64,000 nt of DNA, taken from positions 124,001-188,000 of the forward strand of contig NZ_JACIFV010000006.1 in NCBI RefSeq assembly GCF_014197535.1. Reading direction: 5' to 3'. This document shows, piece after piece, positions 1-8,830 of the stretch. A model generated the notes under the pieces. It was not told the DNA's origin, made no database searches, and was given only the letters and a program-made list of their open reading frames with translations. Position 1 is the stretch's first letter. The number at the start of each line of letters is the position of its first letter. A program made the position numbers and the translations under genes. The stretch comes from Rhizobium aethiopicum. GTDB lineage: Bacteria > Pseudomonadota > Alphaproteobacteria > Rhizobiales > Rhizobiaceae.

Positions 1-967
1 AGAGCACGTCCTCGCCGACCGCTTGACGGATCATCCATTCGACGAGATCGATGCCGAAGACGGCTTCGGTGGCGGGATGTTCGACCTGCAGGCGGGTGTT
101 GACCTCAAGGAAGTAGAATTCATCGCGCTGGGGATCGTAGATGAATTCCACTGTGCCGGCGGATTCGTAGGAGACCGCAGCACCAAGATCGACGGCCGAC
201 TTATGCAGGCGGGCGCGGGTCGCGGCCGAAAGGCCGGGGGCGGGAGTTTCCTCGACCACCTTCTGGTTTCGCCGCTGCAGCGAGCAATCGCGCTCCCCGA
301 GCGCGATGACCTTGCCTTGGCCGTCGCCGAAGATCTGCACTTCCACATGCCGGGCCGCGGCTACGAAACGCTCGATATAGACGCGTGCATCGCCGAAGCT
401 TGCCCGCGCCGTCCGCTGCACGCTTTCGAAGGACGCCTTCAGGCTTTCGGCATCGGCACAGAGCTGCATGCCGATGCCGCCGCCGCCGGCCGTGCTTTTC
501 AGCATCACGGGATAGCCGATCGTTTCGGCCGCAGCGAGCGCTTCATCGGCGCTCGACAGCAGGCTCGTGCCGGGTAGCAGCGGCACGCCGCTCGACTTGG
601 CGAGCTCACGCGCCGTATGTTTCAGCCCGAAAGCGGAGAGGTGCTCGGGCCGCGGCCCGATGAAGGTGATACCTTCGGCAGCGAGGCGTTCGGCAAAACC
701 GATATTTTCCGACAGGAAGCCGTAGCCCGGATGCACGGCCTCGGCCCCTGTCGCCTTGCAGGCGGCAATAACCGCATCGACATTGAGATAGCTTTCGCTG
801 GCAGGCGCCGGCCCCAGGCGGATTGCCTCATTTGCCATCATGGCGGGCTTGGCGAAGCGGTCGGCATCGGAATAGACCGCAACGGAAGCAATGCCCATCC
901 GTCGCAGCGTCTTGATGACCCGAATGGCGATTTCGCCCCGGTTGGCGATCAGGACTTTCTTGAACAT
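1..967 (-). CDS. Guanidine/urea carboxylase, biotin carboxylase part (partial)
   Basis: This is the N-terminal 322 residues of a biotin-dependent carboxylase; the rest lies beyond the left edge. The start MFKKVLIANRGEIAIR is typical of the biotin carboxylase domain. The ATP-grasp glycine loop GGGGIGMQ is at residues 161-168 and the catalytic EVNTRLQVEH motif at 288-297. It begins 2 bases after the DUF1989 gene, as the last visible gene of an operon with a guanidine-I riboswitch at its head. Homologues were long annotated as urea carboxylase. Enzymes in this riboswitch and DUF1989 context are known to carboxylate guanidine, the product then being deiminated to allophanate. I infer guanidine as the real substrate. 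The carboxyltransferase and biotin carrier domains cannot be seen. Confidence 0.9.
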   Translation of the reverse strand, partial: MFKKVLIANRGEIAIRVIKTLRRMGIASVAVYSDADRFAKPAMMANEAIRLGPAPASESYLNVDAVIAACKATGAEAVHPGYGFLSENIGFAERLAAEGITFIGPRPEHLSAFGLKHTARELAKSSGVPLLPGTSLLSSADEALAAAETIGYPVMLKSTAGGGGIGMQLCADAESLKASFESVQRTARASFGDARVYIERFVAAARHVEVQIFGDGQGKVIALGERDCSLQRRNQKVVEETPAPGLSAATRARLHKSAVDLGAAVSYESAGTVEFIYDPQRDEFYFLEVNTRLQVEHPATEAVFGIDLVEWMIRQAVGEDVL

Positions 968-969
968 GC

Positions 970-1620
970 TCAATCCTCGCCATCCCAGATCAGCACCCGG
1001 ATCGGCGTCGGATCGAAGCCGTTGCAGGGATTGTTGATCTGCGGGCAGTTGGAGATGACGCAGAGCACCTCCATCTCCGCGACGAGTTCGATATAGTCGC
1101 CCGGCGCCGAAATACCGTCCACGATCGTCATTTCGCCATTCGGCTTGATCGGTACGTTCATGAAGAAATTGATGTTCGGCACGATGTCGCGCTTGCCCAT
1201 GCCGTGTTTGCTGACCTCGAGGACGAAGTTATCGCGGCAGGCATGCAGGTATTTCGTGCCATGGCCGAAGCGCACCGTATTGCTCTCGCAGGAGCAGGCG
1301 CCGGCCGAGGTGTCATGGCGGCCGCAGCTGTCGGCCGTCATGGTCAGCATGACATTGCCTTCATTCGACATGATTTTGGTGCCGATGCCGATATAGGCAG
1401 CACCCTGCATGCGCATCGTATCCTGATTGGAATAGCGCTCGGAGAAATCATCGGCACGGTAGAACAGCGTGTCGATCGCCTGCTGGCCAAGACTGTCCTC
1501 GATGCGGATCGTCTGGCCCTTGCGCACGACGCCGGACCATGGGGCTTCGGCCGCGATGAGATGATCCTGCGCGGCATTCTGCAGGCTGCGGGCAGGGGAG
1601 GTCTGGATGAAATCGGACAT
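970..1620 (-). CDS. DUF1989 urea carboxylase-associated protein, small subunit (putative carboxyguanidine deiminase)
   Basis: A 216-residue DUF1989-family protein of the urea-carboxylase-associated type. The sequence holds a cysteine cluster (TADSCGRHDTSAGACSC) around residue 115, probably for metal binding, and a conserved C-terminal stretch with GDYIELVAEMEVLCVISNCP. It shares the family core (SxGRHD...GDYxELxAEMD) with the larger gene just upstream, so the two look like paralogous subunits. In guanidine-degrading bacteria such pairs (called CgdAB) form the carboxyguanidine deiminase acting after the carboxylase. The gene sits 10 bases after its partner and 2 bases before the carboxylase. 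Which of CgdA or CgdB it is I leave open. Confidence 0.87.
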   Translation of the reverse strand: MSDFIQTSPARSLQNAAQDHLIAAEAPWSGVVRKGQTIRIEDSLGQQAIDTLFYRADDFSERYSNQDTMRMQGAAYIGIGTKIMSNEGNVMLTMTADSCGRHDTSAGACSCESNTVRFGHGTKYLHACRDNFVLEVSKHGMGKRDIVPNINFFMNVPIKPNGEMTIVDGISAPGDYIELVAEMEVLCVISNCPQINNPCNGFDPTPIRVLIWDGED

Positions 1621-1630
1621 CGCCTTCTCC

Positions 1631-2452
1631 TCAGGCCTGCATCAGGGCGTTGTTTTCGAAACCCCGCACGGCTTCGGCCGTTGCCGTGCGGCAAAGGTCG
1701 TCAGCAGCCGGGGCGGCTGCCCGGTAGCGGGTGATGACGACGGGCTTCGGCTGATAGGTGGGATCCGGGTCGAGCGGATGCGGGCAGGTGGAAAAGCCGA
1801 CCAGCATATCCATTTCAGCGCGCAGTTCGACATAATCGCCACTGTTCGAGCGCTTGCTCTGCCAGCCGAAACCTCCGCTCTCTGCAAGGCGGACGGGCGC
1901 GAAAAGATTGAGGATGCCGGGGATATCGCGCCTGTCGAGGCCGAGCTTGACGGCGACGAGGATCAGGTTGTCGCGGGTGTTGCGTGTCTTCTCGCCCGGA
2001 TATTTCGCGGCATTCGAGGCGGCCGTCGAGCCGCCCATCAGGCAGTCATGGCCGCCGGAACTATCCTCGATGATCGAGAACATGACGCGGCCCATGTCGG
2101 AAAAGATCACCCGCCCCTTGCCAAGCGCGGTCGTCCACTGGACCTTGGCGGTGTCGACGAGATTAATCCGCTCGCTCGTATCCTCGGCATTCCAGGCGAC
2201 GAGCGCCACGGTTGAATTTCCTTCGCCCTGGTCGATTCGGATCGCCTCGCCGCGCGAGACTTTCGTCGACCAGTACCAGCCGCCCGGTATGATCTCCTGA
2301 TGAATGATCGCGGCGGCGGCGATGGCGGGCGCCGGCAGCGGGCTGGGGCCGGGCAGGGCCTTGGGGGCGAATTCCAGCCCCTTTTTCTGGTGCTCCTCGT
2401 AGCGCGCGCGATTGGCGGCGATTTCTGCGGGGGACCGTCTCACATGCATCAT
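1631..2452 (-). CDS. DUF1989 urea carboxylase-associated protein, large subunit (putative carboxyguanidine deiminase)
   Basis: A 273-residue DUF1989-family protein, longer than its downstream paralogue by an N-terminal extension that is rich in charged residues and then proline (EEHQKKGLEFAPKALPG). The core contains SSGGHDCLMGGS near residue 132 and GDYVELRAEMDMLVGFSTCPHP, the same layout as the small subunit. The start is supported by AAGGAGAG five bases before the first of two ATGs. By family knowledge the two proteins act together on carboxyguanidine, releasing ammonia and allophanate. It lies between the ABC transporter ATPase gene and the small subunit, all on the same transcript. Older annotations call it urea carboxylase-associated protein. 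Confidence 0.87.
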   Translation of the reverse strand: MMHVRRSPAEIAANRARYEEHQKKGLEFAPKALPGPSPLPAPAIAAAAIIHQEIIPGGWYWSTKVSRGEAIRIDQGEGNSTVALVAWNAEDTSERINLVDTAKVQWTTALGKGRVIFSDMGRVMFSIIEDSSGGHDCLMGGSTAASNAAKYPGEKTRNTRDNLILVAVKLGLDRRDIPGILNLFAPVRLAESGGFGWQSKRSNSGDYVELRAEMDMLVGFSTCPHPLDPDPTYQPKPVVITRYRAAAPAADDLCRTATAEAVRGFENNALMQA

Positions 2453-2463
2453 AGCGTCTCTCC

Positions 2464-3273
2464 TTATGATGCCAGGTCGTCCCGGCTGTGCCCCAGGGAA
2501 GCGACCGGGCCGTCCCGGTCGGGGCTGAAAATCGATGGCTGGCCGGCAAGGCGCGGCGGCCAGATGGCAATATCCTTGGTGATGGTGGCGCCGTAACGCT
2601 CTTTCTCCTCCGGCCGGTCGCGGCGACGTTCGAAGGCAACGACGCGGCTTGCGAGCGTGAAGGCCTCGCGCATGTCATGGGTAACCATGACGACGGTCAT
2701 CTGCGTTTCGTGCCAGAGCCGCTTCATCAGCGTGTGGATTTCGGCGCGGATGCCGGGATCGAGCGCGCCGAAGGGTTCATCGAGCAGCAGCACCTTCGGC
2801 TTCATGATCAGCGCCTGGGCGAGCGCCAGGCGCTGCTGCATGCCGCCGGAAAGCTGGGCCGGATATTTGTTCTCCGAACCGGCGAGCCCGACCTCGGCAA
2901 TCAACCGGCGCGCTTCTTCGATCGCGTTGCGGCGGGCGGTGCCGAAAAGCCTGGCCTTGTAGCGCGCATCGGAAAATTCCTTGCCGAGCAGCACGTTGCC
3001 TAGCACCGTCAGGTGCGGAAAGACGGAATAACGCTGGAAGACGACGCCGCGATCCGGGCCTGGCTCCGACGGCAGAGGCTCGCCGTCGAGCAGGATCTTG
3101 CCCTTCGTCGGCTGCTCCTGGCCGAGCAGCATGCGCAGGAAGGTGGTCTTGCCGCAGCCGGAAGGGCCGACGAGGGCGACGAAGGCGCGCGAGGCGACGG
3201 TCAAGGACACGTTTTCGAGTACGATCTGGTCGCCATATTCCTTCCAGACCCTTTCGATCTTCAGCTCGCTCAT
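2464..3273 (-). CDS. ABC transporter ATPase (nitrate/taurine type) for guanidine or urea-like substrate
   Basis: A 269-residue ABC ATPase that powers the import system encoded with it. Walker A is GPSGCGKTT at residues 36-44, the signature is LSGGMQQRLALA, and Walker B is VLLLDEPFGALD, followed by the switch VTHDMREAF. This is the TauB/SsuB/NrtD subclass. Its ATG overlaps the permease stop by 4 bases (ATGA), a sign of translational coupling. The roughly 40 residues after the conserved core are poorly conserved and likely form a short C-terminal tail. The substrate is inferred from the riboswitch and carboxylase in the same operon, not from the protein itself. Confidence 0.92.
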   Translation of the reverse strand: MSELKIERVWKEYGDQIVLENVSLTVASRAFVALVGPSGCGKTTFLRMLLGQEQPTKGKILLDGEPLPSEPGPDRGVVFQRYSVFPHLTVLGNVLLGKEFSDARYKARLFGTARRNAIEEARRLIAEVGLAGSENKYPAQLSGGMQQRLALAQALIMKPKVLLLDEPFGALDPGIRAEIHTLMKRLWHETQMTVVMVTHDMREAFTLASRVVAFERRRDRPEEKERYGATITKDIAIWPPRLAGQPSIFSPDRDGPVASLGHSRDDLAS

Positions 3274-4088
3274 GCCTGCTTCTCCAGCTCCGACCAGGGG
3301 AAGACGACGATGCGCAGGCGATCGAGCAGGGCGTTCATGACCACGGCGAGCAACGTGATCCAGACGACATAGGGGAAGATGATATCCATCGACAGATAGC
3401 GGCGGACGAGAAAGATGCGGTAACCGAGGCCGGAATCCGACGAGATTGCTTCGGCGGCGATCAGGAACAGCCAGGCCGGGCCGAGCTGCAGTCTGAGGCA
3501 GGTGATCAGCCGTGGCAGGATCTGCGGCAGCACGACGCGCAATCCGATCTGCCAGGAGGAGCCGCCGAGCGTCTCGGCCTTGACGATCTGTTCGCGCGGC
3601 AATTCCAGCGCCTTCAGCGCCAGGTCACGGATCATCGTCGGCGCGACGCCGATGACGATAAGCGCGATCTTCGACGTCTCGCCGAGCCCCATGACGGTGA
3701 AGAGGATCGGCAGCAGCGCCAGTGGCGGCACCATGGAGATGACGGCGACGAAGGGGGAAAGCAGCGCTCTGAGATAAGGCAGCATGCCGATCAGCATGCC
3801 GATAACAAGCGCGATCGCTGTCGAGATGCCAAGGCCGGAGAGCAGGCGGATGAGGCTCGCGCCCGTGTCCGACCAGAGCAGAAACTCGCCGGTACGCGGG
3901 TCGGCGACGAAGGCCAGACGGTTGATCGCGTCGGCAAAGCCGGCAAGGCTCGGCAGAAGCTTGTCGTTGGCGTTGTCAGCCAGTCTCGCCGCCGAGCCGA
4001 AGGCATAGGCAAGGGCGAGCAGCACGAAGGGCAGCATCGTCAAGGCGAACTGGGCGCCCCGGCTCGGCCTCGTGTTGATCCAACGCAT
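3270..4088 (-). CDS. ABC transporter permease (nitrate/taurine type)
   Basis: A 272-residue inner-membrane permease of the BPD_transp_1 (TauC/SsuC) class. The protein has about six hydrophobic segments, starting with one at residues 15-35. The EAA-like loop that contacts the ATPase lies around ALELPREQIVKAETLGGSSWQIGL (quoted in two parts: ALELPREQIVK and AETLGGSSW). It overlaps the downstream ATPase gene by 4 bases and follows the binding protein gene by 57 bases. It is part of the guanidine-riboswitch operon and should move the same substrate. Confidence 0.9.
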   Translation of the reverse strand: MRWINTRPSRGAQFALTMLPFVLLALAYAFGSAARLADNANDKLLPSLAGFADAINRLAFVADPRTGEFLLWSDTGASLIRLLSGLGISTAIALVIGMLIGMLPYLRALLSPFVAVISMVPPLALLPILFTVMGLGETSKIALIVIGVAPTMIRDLALKALELPREQIVKAETLGGSSWQIGLRVVLPQILPRLITCLRLQLGPAWLFLIAAEAISSDSGLGYRIFLVRRYLSMDIIFPYVVWITLLAVVMNALLDRLRIVVFPWSELEKQA

Positions 4089-4145
4089 GGGAAATGCTCC
4101 GCTGATGAAGGGGAGGGAGCGCGGGCAGACCGCGCCCCTTTGCGA

Positions 4146-5219
4146 TCAGAGCGAACCGTCGGCGGCGGCCTTCATATAGGCCTCGGTGAAGCGCAGCTTC
4201 ACGTTGCCGGTGTCACCCAGCACCTTGCCATCCGGCATTTCGATGCCGATGACGTCGGCGGATGGCGCGCCATTGCCGAGCAGTCCCTTCTCGAAGAGGA
4301 AGTTGCGCACCAGATCCATGGTCTTCGGCAGGCTGGGCGAAGCGGTGAAGGCAACGGCATCGGCCGGCTTGTCGAAGAGCTTGGTGGCGGCAAGTTGGGC
4401 CTCGAAGCCGGAAAGATCGGTGCCGGAAGCCGAGCCCATGGCCTCGCGGGCGGCCTTGCCCTCGGCGCTGTCTGCCCGCAGCAGAGCTGCCGTCTCATAC
4501 CAGATGCCGGCAAGCGCCTTGCCGAAGTTCGGATTGTCCTTCAGCACGCCGCTATTGGCGACCATCAGGTCGATGATTTCGCCCGGCACTTGCGAGCTGT
4601 CGAAAACCTTCTTGGCCGAGGGATCTTCGAGGATGGTGGAAACCAGCGGATTCCAAGTGACGACGGCTGTGACATCAGGTGTCTTATAGGCGGCGACCAT
4701 GTCGGCATCCGATGTGTTGACCACCTTCACGTCGCGCTCCGCCAGCTTGATGCTTTCGAGCGCGCGCGCGAGCAGATAGTGCGAGACCGAGAACTCGACG
4801 AGGTTGACGTTCTGGCCCTTGATATCGGCAAGGCTCGCCTTGTCCTTCAGGATCACGGCGTCATTGCCGTTCGAAAAGTCGCCGACGATCACGGCCGTCG
4901 TGTCAACGCCGCCGGCGGCCGGGATCGACAGCCCATCCATATTGGTCAGCGTCACCGCATCGAAGGCGCCCGCCGTGTACTGGTTCATCGATTCCACGTA
5001 GTCGTTGAACTGTGTGACCTCGATCTTGATGCCGTATTTGTCAGCCCATTTCTTGACGATGCCGTGGTCGGCCGCGTAGCCCCAAGGCATCCAGCCGACA
5101 TAGATGGACCAGGCCACCTTGAATTCGCTCTTCTGTTCCGCCTCTGCGACGGAAGCAAGCCCAAGCATCAGCGATAGCGCCAGCGCTGTGGCGGAAACAA
5201 TCTTCGAAAAAGTCTGCAT
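4146..5219 (-). CDS. ABC transporter periplasmic substrate-binding protein (NMT1/TauA type)
   Basis: A 357-residue exported binding protein and the first gene after the guanidine-I riboswitch. I chose the ATG at 5219, preceded by AGAAGGGGAATTTCA, over an upstream ATG that would add nine residues before the signal peptide. The signal peptide is residues 1-27 (hydrophobic core SATALALSLMLGLASV, cleavage after AEA). The mature part begins with SEFKVAWSIYVGWMPWGYA, the usual opening of the nitrate/taurine/NMT1 binding family. Aromatic residues in this stretch could bind a planar cation such as guanidinium. That is inference from the operon context. Related transporters have been annotated as urea importers. 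Confidence 0.9.
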   Translation of the reverse strand: MQTFSKIVSATALALSLMLGLASVAEAEQKSEFKVAWSIYVGWMPWGYAADHGIVKKWADKYGIKIEVTQFNDYVESMNQYTAGAFDAVTLTNMDGLSIPAAGGVDTTAVIVGDFSNGNDAVILKDKASLADIKGQNVNLVEFSVSHYLLARALESIKLAERDVKVVNTSDADMVAAYKTPDVTAVVTWNPLVSTILEDPSAKKVFDSSQVPGEIIDLMVANSGVLKDNPNFGKALAGIWYETAALLRADSAEGKAAREAMGSASGTDLSGFEAQLAATKLFDKPADAVAFTASPSLPKTMDLVRNFLFEKGLLGNGAPSADVIGIEMPDGKVLGDTGNVKLRFTEAYMKAAADGSL

Positions 5220-5244
5220 TGAAATTCCCCTTCTGCTTTTCTTC

Positions 5245-5283
5245 AAAAGGGATCGGCAAAGACCATCGTGCCACCAATCCCTT
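5245..5283 (-). terminator. Riboswitch expression-platform terminator hairpin
   Basis: On the minus strand AAGGGATTGG (5283-5274) can pair with CCGATCCCTT (5256-5247) as ten base pairs with one G-U, followed by a short T run (TTTT in total ends at 5245). The hairpin lies between the aptamer and the ribosome binding site, about 25 bases before the start codon. That is the place for a transcription terminator in the expression platform of a riboswitch. Its 5' arm begins within about 10 bases of the aptamer's 3' edge, so competing folding is plausible. The switching mechanism is inferred. Confidence 0.6.
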
Positions 5284-5289
5284 GGCTTA

Positions 5290-5400
5290 CGAGGTCTCCC
5301 GGGCTTTTGTCCCGCCGTGCACCCGGCGGGATTTCTCCTCCGCCGGTGGTGGCTCTCGGACCAGCCGCGCTTCAGAAAAGCGCCGGAACCCTAGCCACCA
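5290..5400 (-). promoter_or_regulatory. Guanidine-I (ykkC) riboswitch aptamer
   Basis: Read on the minus strand, this leader carries the conserved blocks of the guanidine-I riboswitch in the right order: GGCTAGGGTTCCG, then GCTGGTCCGAGAG, then CACGGCGGGACAAAAGCCCGGGAGA (given as CACGGCGGGAC and AAAAGCCCGGGAGA). Between the blocks are self-complementary arms (GCGCTTTTCTGAAGCGC; GGCGGAGGAGAAATCCCGCC). It lies upstream of the binding-protein gene and so controls the whole transporter, DUF1989 and carboxylase operon. By family knowledge, free guanidinium switches such operons on. Confidence 0.93.
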
Positions 5401-5824
5401 ACTCAGCAAATTACCTGCAAGAGGTGTGCCACCTTATAACCGTTTGATTCTTTTAGCCCCTGGTCCTTGGCTGCCTATTACTGTGTACACTTTGCGGCAT
5501 TTGCCGAATTTTTGAGCAGCAATCGGCGAGGCCATCCGATCAACGTCGGTTCTTTCGCGGGCACATACGGTGCGACGGCACCGTGTCTGTCCTTGACTGG
5601 GCTGGAACGGGTTTTTGCTTGCATCGATCACATTCGGGCAGCCCTCCATCTGCATAAGCCCCGGTAAAGGTTCAGATTTACTGATGGTTGACCCTTGACG
5701 ATACATTTTTTGGAAGCCCTCCAATTGCCTTGGAAGTAACCAAACTTGCTTTTTTACAGTCGCAGGAATATTTTTATTCGGCCGGTCAATACATCGTCCA
5801 ACCAGTACTATCTGCGGTGGAGCT
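5401..5824. other. Intergenic region between divergent transcripts
   Basis: About 420 bases with no convincing gene. It must hold the promoter of the riboswitch operon (minus strand) and that of the caspase-Sel1 gene (plus strand). I could not pick out a promoter with confidence. Base composition is less GC-rich than the flanking genes, especially at 5690-5800. Short open frames here have no coding character. Confidence 0.5.
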
Positions 5825-8413
5825 ATGCCCGAGTTTCACGGAAAGAACCGCCTTGCGGCTATATTGCTGATCTTCTTGGCAGCAGTGGTTTTTCTCGGGC
5901 TTGAACGGCCCGCTGTCGCCACATCCGGTGACCAGGATGGCCGGCGGATCGCCTTGATCGTCGGCAACTCCGTTTATAAGACGCTGCCCTCATTGCCCAA
6001 TCCTGCCAATGACGTCCAGGAAGTCGCGAACACGCTGCGCAGGGCCGGTTTCGACGTGACGATCGGCATTAATGTCGACCGCATCGGTCTTGAGAATACG
6101 GTGCGCAGCTTCTTGCGCTCGGCCAATAATGCGGAGGCCGGTCTCATCTATTATTCCGGCCACGGCATCCAGGTCGGCGGACAGAATTTCCTCGTGCCGG
6201 TCGATGCAACGCTGGAAACGCCCTATGACGTCGAGACGCAGACCATGCCGCTCGACCTGATCTTGAACCATCTCAAGCAGAATTCGCGCGTGCAGCTTAT
6301 CTTCCTCGATGCCTGCCGCAACAACCCGTTCAATACGCAGAAATTCTGGATGGCGGAAAAGCTGGAACCGGTCGGCGCGACGCGCGGGCTGGCGCGCATC
6401 GACAGCGATCTCGGCAGCCTGATCGCCTTCTCGACGGAGCCGGGCCAGGTTGCGCTCGATGGCGAGGGGGCGCTGAGCCCTTATTCCGAATCCTTCATCA
6501 AACGCGCCAGCGAGCCGAACAAGGAAATCCGCCAGGTCCTGACCGATGTGCGCCGCGACGTGATCGCCATGACCAATGGCAAGCAGGTCCCCTGGGAAAA
6601 TTCCTCGCTGATGGACAGCTTCTATTTCATCCCGGCGCCGCCGCCGCCGAGCGTCGAGCCGATGCAGCAGGTGAGCGTGCCGGAGGGGGCGGCCGCGACC
6701 CAGCTGCCGATCGCCCCGCCGCATGACGAAACCGGCTCGGCGCTGCTCGTTACGCTCAACCAGCTTCCGCAGACCGGCAAGCTCATTTTCGACGGCAAGC
6801 CGGTGGAGCAGGGCGCCAAGCTGTCGGCCGCGGCGCTGACGGCGCTGAGCTATGATTCATCGGGCGTTGCCGCCGGGACGATCGGCCTGATCGGCTATAC
6901 GGTCAGCGATCCCTATGGCCAGGCGACCCAGGGCGTCGTCGCCATCACCGTCTCGGCCGATGCCGGCGCCAAGCTCGCCCAGCTCGAACAGGAGAAGCAG
7001 GCGCGGCTTGCCGATGCCGGCGCCTATCTGAAAGCGCTGCCGCGCGACGTCGACACGACGATCGGCGTCGGCCCCGTCGAAGCCCGCCTGCCTGAAGTAC
7101 CCGCATCGGCCGCCGAGATGACCTTCAAGGTCGCGGCCCTGCCCGAAAAGGGCACGCTGCGCGCCGGCGACCGGGTGATCGGGCCCGGCCACGTGCTTGA
7201 AGCCGCCGATATTCCTGCACTTTCCTACGAGCCGCAGATCGGCACCGAAAACCAGCCCTTCGCGCTGACGCTGCAAGCCGCCAACGACGACCTGCAGCCC
7301 GCCACCGTCACCTTCAAACCGACGCTCAACGACTGCGATACCGCAGCCGCCGCCCCCCTCGATCTGCAAGGTGTGACCGCTGGCAAACTCCCGAATGAAA
7401 TCGATCCCGCCGTCGCGCTGCCTGCCTGCGATGATGCGGTGAAGGCCTATCCCGGCGTTGCCCGCTTCGTCTATCAGCTCGGCCGCGCCCAGCTTGCCAA
7501 CCGCGACGCCAAGGCAGCCTTTGCGACGATCAAGAAGGCGATGGATGCCGGCCATGTCAGGGCGATCCACCACCTTTCGAGCATGTACGAAATTGGTGCT
7601 TCAGTACCGCGCAACGTCGAAAAGGCTGCAGAGATCGTCCAAGCGGCAGCCAAGAAAGGCGACCCTTACGCGTTGCACAGCCTCGGGAACGATTTGTATT
7701 ATGGCCGTGGCATCAAAGCAGACCAGCAGCAAGGATTACGCCTGATGCTGCAGGCTGCCGATCTCGGCCATACCTACGCCATGAATGCTCTCGGCTATAT
7801 CTTTCTCAATGGCGTCAAGGTTCCGGCCGATCCGGAGCGCGGCATTCGCTTCTACGAGGCAGGCGTCGAGCGTAACGACATCTATTCCCAGAACAATCTC
7901 GCGCTAGTCTACCGCTTTGGAAAAGGCGCGCCGCAGGATCTTCCAAAGGCGCTCGATTTATTCACGCGGGCAGCAGAGGGTGGTCAGCCCTATGCTCCGG
8001 CAAATCTCGGGCGCATGTACCGCGATGGTGTCGGCGTCGCGGCGGACAAGGCAGAAGCACTAAAATGGCTGGAGATAGGCGCAGAACGTGGCGACTATTG
8101 GGGAGCTTTCGACCGCGCGAAACTGGCCAAAGATGACGGCGTTGACCCCGACAGCATTGTGATCGCGGCACGCTATTTTGCGCTGGCGATGGCGGTAAAC
8201 AGGCCAGGCAGCGGCGATCCGAAGAACCAGGCCCTGGCGGAACTCAAGGCCTTGCCTGACGCTGCGAAGAAAAAGGCGGAAGGAATTTTCGCCACGGAGC
8301 TAACTGCTCAGGAACAAAAGGCCCTTCCGAAAGCCAAATCACTGAACGACAGACTCATCCAGCTCGCCAAGGCGACATGGGTAAAGCGAAATCCGAGGTA
8401 CGATCTCTTCTGA
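5825..8413 (+). CDS. Exported caspase-like (peptidase C14) protein with Sel1 repeats
   Basis: An 862-residue protein that starts with an uncleaved or cleaved export signal (hydrophobic residues 10-26, then PAVA). A caspase-like domain follows from residue 40 (RRIALIVGNSVY), with the catalytic pair His113 in YYSGHGIQ and Cys164 in FLDACRNNPF, both intact. The middle (about 280-500) holds two similar beta-rich segments ending in TALSYDSSG and PALSYEPQ, perhaps Ig-like. The C-terminal third (about 560-760) has at least five Sel1/TPR-type repeats (YALHSLGNDLYYGRG, YAMNALGYIFLNG, YSQNNLALVYRFG, YAPANLGRMYRDG). Sel1 repeats usually bind proteins. It probably acts in the periplasm as a protease or scaffold. 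It is related in kind to the caspase-like proteins of the 12.6-22.4 kb operon. Confidence 0.85.
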   Translation: MPEFHGKNRLAAILLIFLAAVVFLGLERPAVATSGDQDGRRIALIVGNSVYKTLPSLPNPANDVQEVANTLRRAGFDVTIGINVDRIGLENTVRSFLRSANNAEAGLIYYSGHGIQVGGQNFLVPVDATLETPYDVETQTMPLDLILNHLKQNSRVQLIFLDACRNNPFNTQKFWMAEKLEPVGATRGLARIDSDLGSLIAFSTEPGQVALDGEGALSPYSESFIKRASEPNKEIRQVLTDVRRDVIAMTNGKQVPWENSSLMDSFYFIPAPPPPSVEPMQQVSVPEGAAATQLPIAPPHDETGSALLVTLNQLPQTGKLIFDGKPVEQGAKLSAAALTALSYDSSGVAAGTIGLIGYTVSDPYGQATQGVVAITVSADAGAKLAQLEQEKQARLADAGAYLKALPRDVDTTIGVGPVEARLPEVPASAAEMTFKVAALPEKGTLRAGDRVIGPGHVLEAADIPALSYEPQIGTENQPFALTLQAANDDLQPATVTFKPTLNDCDTAAAAPLDLQGVTAGKLPNEIDPAVALPACDDAVKAYPGVARFVYQLGRAQLANRDAKAAFATIKKAMDAGHVRAIHHLSSMYEIGASVPRNVEKAAEIVQAAAKKGDPYALHSLGNDLYYGRGIKADQQQGLRLMLQAADLGHTYAMNALGYIFLNGVKVPADPERGIRFYEAGVERNDIYSQNNLALVYRFGKGAPQDLPKALDLFTRAAEGGQPYAPANLGRMYRDGVGVAADKAEALKWLEIGAERGDYWGAFDRAKLAKDDGVDPDSIVIAARYFALAMAVNRPGSGDPKNQALAELKALPDAAKKKAEGIFATELTAQEQKALPKAKSLNDRLIQLAKATWVKRNPRYDLF

Positions 8414-8436
8414 ACGGCGGTATGGGGGCGCCTTAT

Positions 8437-8772
8437 ATGAATAGCAATCAAACCATCCGAGTCCTATTGTGCTCGACGTTCATCGTTGGCTCCGGCGCAA
8501 TCCTGCAAAGTTGCATCTTCGACCCAAGCGCCAGGACACTTTTCACCAGTGAAGAGCCGGCTGCCAATAAACAGCCGACGGTAAAACGAACGCCCACCGT
8601 CAAAAAGGTAACAGCAAGAAGCAATGAACCGGCTTTTGTGCGTTCTGAAAACGGATCCGGCGGAAATTCCAGTTCTGGCGGCGGCATGGGCGGCGGCGAC
8701 AGTGGTGGTGGCGGTGGCGGCTCTAGTGGCGATGGCGGCAATGGCGGCGATGGCGGCGGCAGTTGGCATTAG
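8437..8772 (+). CDS. Small glycine-rich putative lipoprotein
   Basis: A 111-residue protein lying 23 bases after the caspase-Sel1 gene on the same strand. I chose the ATG at 8437, since the sequence from there (MNSNQTIRVLLCSTFIVGSG) reads as a signal peptide; the frame stays open upstream but adds an unlikely charged leader. AILQSC at residues 21-26 could be a lipobox, although Gln at -2 is unusual. A basic Thr/Lys-rich linker (PTVKRTPTVKKVT) leads to a low-complexity tail of glycine and serine ending in GDGGGSWH. No known family recognised. Its context suggests that it is exported and may work with the caspase-like protein. Confidence 0.6.
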   Translation: MNSNQTIRVLLCSTFIVGSGAILQSCIFDPSARTLFTSEEPAANKQPTVKRTPTVKKVTARSNEPAFVRSENGSGGNSSSGGGMGGGDSGGGGGGSSGDGGNGGDGGGSWH

Positions 8773-8830
8773 GGACAGGTTACGGTCGGCGTCCATTTTA
8801 GCTAATATTTTGTTCAGAATTCGTCTCTTC

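Noticed and set aside
1..967. Acetyl-CoA or propionyl-CoA carboxylase
   Set aside because: The biotin carboxylase motifs alone do not exclude it, but the riboswitch and DUF1989 genes in the same operon favour guanidine/urea carboxylase.
5434..5724. Open frames in the intergenic region upstream of the caspase-Sel1 gene
   Set aside because: No ribosome site, no family motifs and composition unlike neighbouring genes.
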